Shown here: positions 1 through 4,966 of the stretch, piece after piece
How the letters are laid out: each line of letters starts with the position of its first letter
Numbering within the stretch: position 1 is the first letter of the stretch
DNA from: Spirochaetaceae bacterium
GTDB lineage: Bacteria; Spirochaetota; Spirochaetia; JABEVK01
Direction of reading: 5' to 3'
Assembly (NCBI GenBank): GCA_023265735.1
Contig: JAHFSN010000193.1
Coordinates: 1 to 5,063 of the forward strand
DNA: 5,063 nucleotides
Position numbers and translations under genes: made by a program
Notes under the pieces: model-generated
Seen by the model: the letters and a program-made list of their open reading frames with translations, nothing else
The model's database searches: none
What the model was told of the DNA's origin: nothing

Positions 1-2
1 TC

Positions 3-896
3 GAGGCCTACTTCTCCCCCTCTCGGCCCGAGACCACCCGGGCCGTCTATTCGGTGACCAAGAGCGTGGTCTCGGCCCTGGTGGGCATCGCCATCGCCCA
101 GGGTTCCCTCGACGGAGTGAACCACCGGATCCTGGGCGACTATCCCGAGGTGAAGGTGGCCGCAGGCGATCCTCGGCGCAACCTCTCCGTCGAGGATGTC
201 CTCACCATGTCCTCGGGAATGGAATGGTCCGACAACACGGACATCGGCAGGCTCGAGGGGAGCGGCGACCCGGTCAAGTTCCTGTTGAATCGACCTTGGG
301 CGGCCGCCCCCGGGACGACCTTCGTCTACAACTCGGGGGCTCCCACCTTGCTGACCGCCCTCCTCCAGAAGGCCACGGGAAAGGGCGCTCAGGAGTACGC
401 CGCCCAGAACCTCTTCGGTCCGATCGGCATCTCGAACGTGTTCTGGACGACCCATGCCACGGGGGTGCAAACCGGCGGCTACGGCATCTGGATGACCACG
501 GGCGACCTGGCACGCTTTGGTTACCTGTACCTGCGGGAAGGAAACTGGAAGGGTCGCCAGGTTCTCCCGGCCCGCTGGGTGAAGGCCTCGTTTGAAAAGC
601 ACATCGATCCTCATATGGAGGGAGAAAAGCGGTCGGGCTACGGCTACCTCTGGTGGCTTCAGACCCATGGAACCGTGGCGGCCCAGGGCATGGGAGGTCA
701 GTACATCCTGCTCCTGCCGGCCCAGGACCTCGAGGTGGTGATCACCTCAGACCTCTCGGGTCGGGATTTCCAGAGGCCCTACGATTTGTACGAGAGTTTC
801 CTTCTGCCCGCGATCAAGTCAAACGGCCCCCTGGCCGCCAATCCGACCCAGGTGTCGCGGCTCACGAAGGTCATCCACGACGTGGGTCAACCTTAG
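3..896 (+). CDS. Serine hydrolase of the beta-lactamase/esterase family (COG1680-like), 5'-truncated by window edge
   Basis: Enzyme of the PF00144 beta-lactamase fold (class C beta-lactamase, EstB-type esterase and 6-aminohexanoate-dimer hydrolase relatives), expected to attack an ester or amide through a serine acyl-enzyme. The reading frame is open from base 3. A GTG at 54 is not the true start, because the catalytic SxxK motif (Ser-Val-Thr-Lys) begins one codon before it, at 51-62. Roughly the first third of the protein, including any signal peptide, is therefore outside the window. Further family signatures follow in order: FVYNSG with the active-site Tyr at 327-329, GYGYLWW near 635-655, and a GMGGQY block at 687-704, where classical beta-lactamases carry a KTG-type motif. 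The GGQ form is typical of the esterase-like branch, so an antibiotic-resistance role is not supported. Substrate and location are unknown. The 3' end overlaps the convergent gpmA stop by 4 bp. The family call is secure; the specific function is not. Confidence 0.9.
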   Translation, partial: EAYFSPSRPETTRAVYSVTKSVVSALVGIAIAQGSLDGVNHRILGDYPEVKVAAGDPRRNLSVEDVLTMSSGMEWSDNTDIGRLEGSGDPVKFLLNRPWAAAPGTTFVYNSGAPTLLTALLQKATGKGAQEYAAQNLFGPIGISNVFWTTHATGVQTGGYGIWMTTGDLARFGYLYLREGNWKGRQVLPARWVKASFEKHIDPHMEGEKRSGYGYLWWLQTHGTVAAQGMGGQYILLLPAQDLEVVITSDLSGRDFQRPYDLYESFLLPAIKSNGPLAANPTQVSRLTKVIHDVGQP

Positions 897-1642
897 GGGT
901 TCTTCTTCCCCTGGTTGGCCACCGCGGTGATCTTGGCCTCCACCACCTGGGGGTCTCCCAGGTAGGTGTCGCCCACGTACCTCAGGCGCTCGTCGAGCTC
1001 CACCACCAAGGGCACCCCGTTGGGCACGTTGACGTCGATGATGTCTTGGTCCGAGATGTGCTTCAGGTGTTTGAGGAGGGCCCGGAGGGTGCTGCCGTGG
1101 GCGACGACGAGCACTCGCCTTCCGGCCAGGAGCCGGGGCACGATCTCGATGGACCAGTACGGCAGAATCCGCTCCACGCAGTCCTTGAGGCATTCGGCCG
1201 AGGGAACCCAACCGGCAGGCAGAAGCCGGTAGCGGGGGTCGCAGGCCGATTGGAACGGACTGTCGGCGGCCAGGGGCGGGGGCGGAACGTCGTAGCTGCG
1301 GCGCCACAGCTTGTACTGCTGGGGGCCGAAGCGCTCCATGACCTCGGTCTTGTCGAGGCCCTGGAGGGCGCCGTTGTGTCTCTCGTTGAGGCGCCAGGTC
1401 TTCTCCACGGGTATCCACAGCAGCCCCATCTGGTCGAGGAGGGCGTCGAGGGATTTTTGGGCCCGCCTTAGGGCCGAGGTGTAGGCCATGTCGAAGGAAT
1501 AGCCGGCCGCCCGGAGGGCCTCGCCGGCGTCCCGGGCTTCCTGCAGACCCCGGGGGGAGAGGTCGACGTCGACCCATCCGGCGAACCGGTTCGTGAGGTT
1601 CCAGAGGCTCTGGCCGTGGCGCAGGAGGACGAGCTTAGGCAT
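893..1642 (-). CDS. gpmA: 2,3-bisphosphoglycerate-dependent phosphoglycerate mutase
   Basis: Cytosolic glycolytic/gluconeogenic enzyme interconverting 3-phosphoglycerate and 2-phosphoglycerate through a phosphohistidine primed by 2,3-bisphosphoglycerate. The 249-aa length matches the family (E. coli GpmA is 250 aa). The histidine-phosphatase motif LLRHGQS gives the phosphorylated His9. FAGWVDVDLS follows, then AYTSALRRA with the substrate-binding Arg at about 60. LNERHNGALQGL carries the acid/base Glu87, and VAHGSTLRAL carries the second catalytic His182. The C-terminal NVPNGVPLV and AVANQGK segments are the usual GpmA tail, which separates it from generic histidine phosphatases. The ATG at 1642 gives the normal family N-terminus. 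No clear Shine-Dalgarno precedes it, but a TTGACA lies about 40 bp upstream. The gene is divergent from the AraC-type regulator and convergent with the serine hydrolase, with which it shares no pathway. All key residues are present, so it should be active. Confidence 0.97.
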   Translation of the reverse strand: MPKLVLLRHGQSLWNLTNRFAGWVDVDLSPRGLQEARDAGEALRAAGYSFDMAYTSALRRAQKSLDALLDQMGLLWIPVEKTWRLNERHNGALQGLDKTEVMERFGPQQYKLWRRSYDVPPPPLAADSPFQSACDPRYRLLPAGWVPSAECLKDCVERILPYWSIEIVPRLLAGRRVLVVAHGSTLRALLKHLKHISDQDIIDVNVPNGVPLVVELDERLRYVGDTYLGDPQVVEAKITAVANQGKKNP

Positions 1643-1658
1643 GGGGTTCCATGGGACC

Positions 1659-1687
1659 AGTCAGCCAGGATGGGCTGAAGTTGTCAA
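1659..1687 (-). promoter_or_regulatory. Possible promoter of gpmA
   Basis: On the minus strand a perfect -35 hexamer TTGACA is present (plus-strand TGTCAA at 1682-1687). At 17-bp spacing the -10 position falls on CTGACT (1659-1664), a poor match to TATAAT. If used, transcription would start only about 10 nt before the gpmA ATG, which would agree with the absence of a Shine-Dalgarno. The evidence is only a hexamer match, so this is tentative. Confidence 0.25.
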
Positions 1688-1757
1688 CACGGAGGAGTGT
1701 CGACGTGGCCGGTTGGGGGGCAAAGCGGTATGTTCTCCTGATCACTTTTCATTTCGC

Positions 1758-1772
1758 AGGAGGCCCCGAATT
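1758..1772 (+). promoter_or_regulatory. Shine-Dalgarno AGGAGG followed by an ATT start codon
   Basis: A perfect AGGAGG (1758-1763), a 6-nt spacer and an in-frame ATT (1770-1772) stand exactly where the conserved part of the AraC-type protein begins. No in-frame ATG, GTG or TTG is found at a usable distance from this site. ATT is a rare but real initiation codon (infC in E. coli is the textbook case). The ribosome-binding site is directly visible; its pairing with ATT is inferred. Confidence 0.55.
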
Positions 1773-2621
1773 TTCCACAACGTTTCCGACGGTCTCCTTC
1801 ACGGGGTTCTGACCTTCGAAGGGCTCGTGGTCATCAAAAACTGCGTCCCCATCACCGAAGTTCACGATCGGACCTATCTGGATTCCCATCTCGTCCTCCT
1901 CGTGCTGCGGGGCCGTTTTTCTCTGAAACTGGGAACTCACGAAGCCGAGGTCCGGGAGAACGAGATCGTCCTGCTCCCCCGGAACACCGCTGTGGAGTAT
2001 CACAAGCACGGCGACCTGGGTCCGGACCGTCGGCTCGAATACTGGATGTTCTTTCTGACCGACGAGCTTCTGGCCGAGCTAGCGGAAAAGGTTCCCCACG
2101 TGGCGCCCTCAGCCGTTCGGGCGCTGCCGGAACCTCGGCCCGTTTCGCCCAGGCTGGTGTCGTACCTGGAGTCGCTGCGGCCCTATTTTGACGAACCCGG
2201 CGCCATGGACGCCCCGTTGATCAGGCTCAAGATTCTGGAGTTGCTGTTCAACTTGGCCGCCGTGGACGGGGGGCTTTTGGGGCAGCTTTACGATAGGCCA
2301 GGGCCATCAGGAAAAGCGTTCGTCCAGCTCATGGAACAGAACGTCTCGACGGGGCTGTCCTTGGGCGAATTGGCGGTGCTGGCGGGGCGAAGTATTTCGA
2401 GCTTCAAAAGAGATTTTCAGGCCGTCTTCCACACCGCGCCGGCCCACTGGTTTCGGGAACAGAACATCCGAAAGGCTCAGGGACTCCTCCAGGGGACGAA
2501 CCTCTCGGTGACGGACATTGGTCTTCGGGTCGGCTTTGAGAGCACTGCCCATTTCTCCCGGGTCTTCCGGCAAAGTACAGGTCAGTCGCCCCTCCAGTTT
2601 CGCCGGCAAGTTGGTCCCTGA
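1770..2621 (+). CDS. AraC/XylS family transcription regulator, ExsA-like
   Basis: DNA-binding transcription regulator, probably an activator, of 283 aa when read from the ATT at 1770 (Pseudomonas ExsA is 278 aa). The N-terminal half (about 1800-2100) has the cupin-like sensing domain pattern of the ExsA-type group, including VVIKNCVP, a LVLLVLRGRF strand and ENEIVLLPRN. The C-terminal half carries the two helix-turn-helix motifs of the AraC domain: the first around LSLGELAVLAGRSISSFKR (about 2355-2415), the second around LSVTDIGLRVGFESTAHFSR (about 2503-2562). It ends with the usual GQSPLQFRR. ATGs at 1593 and 1641 are in frame but would add 43-59 residues with no family likeness that overlap the start of gpmA; GTG at 1827 would remove part of the sensing domain. 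It lies 68 bp before the SDR gene on the same strand, which makes that gene a likely target. ExsA resemblance does not imply type III secretion here, as no such genes are visible. Confidence 0.88.
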   Translation: MFHNVSDGLLHGVLTFEGLVVIKNCVPITEVHDRTYLDSHLVLLVLRGRFSLKLGTHEAEVRENEIVLLPRNTAVEYHKHGDLGPDRRLEYWMFFLTDELLAELAEKVPHVAPSAVRALPEPRPVSPRLVSYLESLRPYFDEPGAMDAPLIRLKILELLFNLAAVDGGLLGQLYDRPGPSGKAFVQLMEQNVSTGLSLGELAVLAGRSISSFKRDFQAVFHTAPAHWFREQNIRKAQGLLQGTNLSVTDIGLRVGFESTAHFSRVFRQSTGQSPLQFRRQVGP

Positions 2622-2647
2622 ACCAAACAGACAAGAACCTTGGGCTT

Positions 2648-2673
2648 GGTCGGCAAGCCTCAGCATGCCGACC
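2648..2673. promoter_or_regulatory. Perfect 8-bp inverted repeat, possible operator before the SDR gene
   Basis: GGTCGGCA (2648-2655) and its exact reverse complement TGCCGACC (2666-2673) are separated by 10 bp. The dyad fills the centre of the 68-bp gap between the AraC-type gene and the SDR start, ending 16 bp before the ATG. Copies of ACCTTG flank it (2637-2642 and 2679-2684). There is no T-run after it, so it does not look like an intrinsic terminator. An operator dyad is the better reading, although AraC proteins more often bind direct repeats. It could also form an mRNA hairpin near the start, which lacks an obvious Shine-Dalgarno. Function is inferred. Confidence 0.45.
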
Positions 2674-2689
2674 TGCGTACCTTGAACCC

Positions 2690-3616
2690 ATGAAAACTTT
2701 TCGAACGCCCTTTGGGGCCACCTCGACTGCCCTCGACGTGGTGGCGGGTTTGGATCTGACGGGCCGATCGGCCCTCGTGACCGGCGGCGCCTCGGGCATC
2801 GGGGTCGAGACGGCCCGGGCCTTGGCCCAGACCGGAGCCCGGGTCACCCTCGCGGTTCGCGACCTGTCCGCCGGACGCCGGGTGGCCGACGACATCATCG
2901 CGACAACGGGCAACCCGTCGGTGAGGGTGGTCTTCCTGAATCTGGTGGACAGAGGCTCCATCGACGCTCTGGTCGAATCCTGGGAGGGGCCGCTTCACAT
3001 CCTCGTCAATAACGCTGGCATCATGGCCACGCCGCTGGCCCGGACTCCCGAAGGTCACGAGCTTCAATTTGCCACTAACCACCTGGGGCACTTCGCCCTG
3101 ACCTTGGGGCTCCACCACGCCCTGGTGGCCGCCGAAAACGCCCGTGTCGTCGTGGTCGCCTCGGCGGGGCATCTGCGTTCCCCTGTGGTGTTCGATGACA
3201 TCGATTTTGTTCGGCGTCCCTACGATCCGTTCCTGGCCTACGGACAGTCCAAGACGGCCAACGTGCTCTTTGCCGTCGAGGCGGCGCGCCGGTGGGCCGC
3301 CGAGGGCATCGTGGTCAACGCCCTGATGCCCGGGGCCGTCCGAACCGAAGGGGTGGCCAACCTTAAACTCACCTCCGAACAGGTGGCCCGGCAGTCGGCC
3401 GGACGCGATTGGTTCTGGAAAACTCCTGCCCAGGGAGCGGCCACCTCGGTACTGCTAGCGGCCTCGCCCCTGGTGGCGGGCATCACCGGCCGCTATTTCG
3501 AGGACTGCCAGGAGGCCCTTCCCCATGCGCCCGGAGGAGCCTCGGGGGTGGCGGCCTATGCCCTAGACGCCGTTGCGGCGGCGCGGCTGTGGGAAATGAC
3601 TGAGGCGATGGGGTAG
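2690..3616 (+). CDS. Short-chain dehydrogenase/reductase (retinol-dehydrogenase-like SDR)
   Basis: Cytosolic NAD(P)-dependent oxidoreductase of the classical SDR superfamily, 308 aa, with Rossmann fold. The cofactor motif TGGASGIG is at residues 31-38, and an Arg at 57 after the second strand is suggestive of NADPH preference. NNAG is at 107-110. The catalytic tetrad is complete: Asn130 in FATNHLGHF, Ser158 in VVVASAGH, Tyr184 and Lys188 in YGQSK. The 26-residue gap between Ser and Tyr, containing VVFDDIDF and RRPYDP, is characteristic of the retinol-dehydrogenase/WWOX-like SDR branch and longer than in FabG-type enzymes. A PG motif follows at 214-215. The short N-terminal extension with TPFGATSTA is common in bacterial members. 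Substrate cannot be read from sequence; an alcohol/ketone or aldehyde is expected. The ATG at 2690 has no evident Shine-Dalgarno. The gene follows an AraC-type regulator on the same strand and probably responds to it. Confidence 0.94.
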   Translation: MKTFRTPFGATSTALDVVAGLDLTGRSALVTGGASGIGVETARALAQTGARVTLAVRDLSAGRRVADDIIATTGNPSVRVVFLNLVDRGSIDALVESWEGPLHILVNNAGIMATPLARTPEGHELQFATNHLGHFALTLGLHHALVAAENARVVVVASAGHLRSPVVFDDIDFVRRPYDPFLAYGQSKTANVLFAVEAARRWAAEGIVVNALMPGAVRTEGVANLKLTSEQVARQSAGRDWFWKTPAQGAATSVLLAASPLVAGITGRYFEDCQEALPHAPGGASGVAAYALDAVAAARLWEMTEAMG

Positions 3617-3618
3617 CC

Positions 3619-3666
3619 AAAAAAGTCCCCCTCGAAACCGTCGCGCGGACGGCGTCGAGGGGGACT
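3619..3666 (-). terminator. Strong intrinsic terminator for the minus-strand 156-aa gene
   Basis: A 12-bp perfect stem pairs 3624-3635 (AGTCCCCCTCGA) with 3655-3666. A second stem is nested in its loop (CCGTC 3638-3642 with GACGG 3648-3652, 5-nt loop). On the minus strand the stem is followed by six U residues (plus-strand A-run 3619-3624), the layout of a Rho-independent terminator. It lies 25 bp after the stop of the 156-aa gene. On the plus strand there is no T-run, so it can at most slow transcription from the SDR gene, which ends 2 bp before the A-run. Confidence 0.9.
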
Positions 3667-3690
3667 GGATTTCCTTCCGGGAATCGGGGA

Positions 3691-4161
3691 CTACTTCGCC
3701 TTGGCCGAGGTCCGGGGGGACTTCTTGAAGAACTGGGCCATGGCATCGACCATAACGCCGAAACCGGGAATCTTGTCGCGGTAGAGTTTCGAGGCCGCGT
3801 AGATATCGAGGCACGAGACGAGCGTGTCGCTTCGGGCTGCGGTCAGGGTTTGGTCGACGGCCGCGTTCAACTCGTGGACCACGTCGGCGATCGCTGCGAG
3901 GTTCTGGGAGAGCTCGTAGTCGCGGTTGAACTCGGCGACGTTGAACCCCGTCAACAGAATCTCGGGGTGGGACCGGGCTACCGAGTGGCACAGGTCGAGG
4001 AAGGGGCCGTACTCCTTGCCTGCCTTGAACAGCCCCGCCGTGTCCTCGCTGCCCAGGGTGAGCAGGAAGGTCAGTTTGCCCTTGATCTCGGCCAGGGCCT
4101 TCAGAATCGCGTCCTTGGTTTCGGGCGTGATGGACGCCGAAACCAGATTTTGTGTAGCCAT
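3691..4161 (-). CDS. Uncharacterised helical protein, 156 aa
   Basis: No function can be assigned. The protein of 156 aa has no signal peptide, transmembrane segment or recognisable catalytic motif. It reads as mostly alpha-helical and soluble, with segments such as ITPETKDAILKALAEIKGKL near the N-terminus, a central SHPEILLTGFNVAEFNRDYEL, then a long helix-forming stretch and a Lys/Ser-rich tail (FFKKSPRTSAKAK). The pattern recalls small conserved hypothetical proteins of similar length beginning MATQNL..., known to me only from memory. The start at 4161 is chosen because GGAGGTG sits 5 nt upstream; an in-frame ATG at 4245 would add 28 residues lying in AT-rich leader with no family character. 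Third codon positions are G/C-rich as in the neighbouring genes. It is monocistronic, with a strong terminator just after its stop, and its leader lies between the start codon and the 21-bp repeat array. Confidence 0.88.
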   Translation of the reverse strand: MATQNLVSASITPETKDAILKALAEIKGKLTFLLTLGSEDTAGLFKAGKEYGPFLDLCHSVARSHPEILLTGFNVAEFNRDYELSQNLAAIADVVHELNAAVDQTLTAARSDTLVSCLDIYAASKLYRDKIPGFGVMVDAMAQFFKKSPRTSAKAK

Positions 4162-4303
4162 GATGCACCTCCACTTTGGACTCTCGACTCCATACGGAAT
4201 CGACCTAAAAACATTGAAATTATTACACGGATTAACACGTATCACCGGAGTTAGGTTGGAGGTCTCTTAATTTTGGAGAGGCGGGACGGTCAAAAGGACC
4301 TGA
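4162..4303. other. Leader/intergenic region between the 156-aa gene and the repeat array
   Basis: This 142-bp stretch contains no gene. It holds the Shine-Dalgarno of the 156-aa gene next to its start, an AT-rich patch (about 4205-4240) that probably contains that gene's promoter although no convincing -35/-10 pair can be named, and an imperfect direct repeat ATTACACG (4222-4229) / ATTAACACG (4231-4239). Two GACTC words (4179-4183, 4186-4190) resemble the half-sites of the neighbouring array. A TTG at 4273 opens a plus-strand frame into the array, judged not to be a gene. Confidence 0.5.
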
Positions 4304-4578
4304 GAGACCCTCGCGAGTGTCCCTCAGAGACTCCAGAGTGTGATTCTGAGACTCGGGAGTCTCGCGAGGAGACTCCCGACTGTGTCAGAGAGACTTCGGA
4401 GTGTATGGCAGAGACTATGGAGTCTGTCGGAGTGACTCCGGAGTGGCTGCGAGAGACTCGGGAGTGTGTCGGGGAGACTTGGGAGTGGCGGCGCGTCACT
4501 GTCGAGTGTCTACGAGGGACTCGGGAGTGTGGTGGGGGGACTTGGGAGTAGTCCTGAGACCTAAGGGAGTCTCCACTC
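4304..4578. repeat. Array of 13 degenerate 21-bp units with phased quasi-palindromic cores
   Basis: GAGT (GACT in one unit) recurs at exactly 21-bp intervals thirteen times: 4315, 4336, 4357, 4378, 4399, 4420, 4441, 4462, 4483, 4504, 4525, 4546 and 4567. Six bases before it is ACT (11 of 13 units), giving a core ACTC-nn-GAGT within a 15-bp consensus GAGACTCSGGAGTGT, followed by a 6-bp spacer with no consensus. The unit at 4348 is the most symmetric, with GAGACTC and GAGTCTC as 7-bp arms around GG. Positions 9, 10 and 12 of the unit (counting from 0) are identical in all 13 units. The first unit has 2 extra bases before its core without disturbing the GAGT register. The period equals two helical turns, so the dyads align on one DNA face. 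Since 21 is a multiple of 3, several frames stay open; these ORFs are probably by-products. It may be a protein-binding array or an aged minisatellite. Confidence 0.9.
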
Positions 4579-4677
4579 GGGACTGTTGATGAACTGCACG
4601 ACGGTCATGGTCGTCACGTGGTCGTGATCGCAAACGTTGGGGATCTTCATCTTCGCCTTCCGCTTGGGGTCGGCCAT
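4561..4677 (-). CDS. Candidate small protein, 38 aa, unrecognised
   Basis: A short minus-strand frame runs from an ATG at 4677 to a TAG at 4561, encoding a basic N-terminus (MADPKRKAKMKIP), a Cys/His cluster CDHDH (residues 16-20) and a C-terminus ending SPEWRLP. By hand count 33 of 38 codons end in G or C, matching the coding style of the larger genes and unlike the neighbouring DUF2188 gene. An in-frame stop about 30 nt upstream rules out a longer form, so it is either a genuine small protein or a remnant of one. There is no Shine-Dalgarno before the ATG, which weakens the case. Its last codons overlap the final unit of the 21-bp array, from which the SPEWRLP ending may derive. It lies 64 bp after the DUF2188 stop on the same strand and could share its transcript. 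No family is recognised. Confidence 0.35.
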   Translation of the reverse strand: MADPKRKAKMKIPNVCDHDHVTTMTVVQFINSPEWRLP

Positions 4678-4741
4678 GGGGCATTGTGAAGCCGCAGAAT
4701 CGAGAGGTCAAGGGAAACTGGTTGCGGAGGATTCTCTGCAT

Positions 4742-4966
4742 TCACCCTTTGGGCGGGTGCGGATCATGTCCATGACTGTCAGACTGTGCAATCCTTCCGT
4801 CTTTGTTGTGGATGACAAATTCCGTGTGTTGATTCCGACTGATCTCTCGACCGCGATCAACGGCCTCTTGCTTGGTTTCTGTGTGGACCGAAGATCTTTG
4901 ACCTCCAGCCTGCTTCACGTCCCACCCTCCTTTCGGATTCGGAACAACGTGCGTCTGCTTCGCCAT
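4742..4966 (-). CDS. DUF2188 domain protein, 74 aa
   Basis: Small soluble protein of the DUF2188 family (PF09954), whose function is unknown. The whole chain is the domain: HVVPNPKGGWDVKQAG near the N-terminus, a helix TKQEAVDRGREISRNQ in the middle, then TEFVIHNKDGRIAQSDSHG and a DPHPPKG tail. This is the normal family length and order. The ATG at 4966 is supported by GGAGG 7 nt upstream. By hand count only about 40 of 74 codons end in G or C, clearly lower than in the SDR or GpmA genes, which suggests horizontal acquisition or low expression. Members are often found as small stand-alone genes. The stop is followed by 64 bp before the candidate 38-aa ORF, and no terminator is seen. The 97 bp upstream to the window end hold no further gene or clear promoter. 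Confidence 0.9.
   Translation of the reverse strand: MAKQTHVVPNPKGGWDVKQAGGQRSSVHTETKQEAVDRGREISRNQHTEFVIHNKDGRIAQSDSHGHDPHPPKG

Noticed and set aside
3..896. Antibiotic-resistance beta-lactamase
   Set aside because: The C-terminal motif is GGQ rather than KTG and the overall pattern fits the esterase-like branch; no resistance claim can be supported.
653..1471. Long 272-aa plus-strand frame across the serine hydrolase end and gpmA
   Set aside because: It runs antisense to gpmA, which has every family motif; the frame is a by-product of high-GC codon use and its translation has no domain character.
819..1577. 252-aa minus-strand frame overlapping gpmA
   Set aside because: It is the shifted frame of gpmA on the same strand, Arg/Pro/Gly-rich, as expected for a shadow.
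1593..1769. Upstream extension of the AraC-type regulator from ATG 1593 or 1641
   Set aside because: The extra residues do not resemble the family and overlap gpmA or its start; the ATG at 1641 has its AGGAGG 12 nt away, while 1758-1772 has ideal spacing.
2648..2673. Intrinsic terminator of the AraC-type gene
   Set aside because: No T-run follows the stem on either strand.
4304..4578. CRISPR array
   Set aside because: The repeating part is about 15 bp, degenerate, with 6-bp spacers; CRISPR repeats are nearly identical, 23 bp or longer, with spacers near 30 bp.
4304..4578. Tandem RNA hairpins or attenuator-like leader
   Set aside because: The dyads have 4-bp arms with only 2 bases between them, too tight for stable RNA hairpins, so a DNA-level role fits better.
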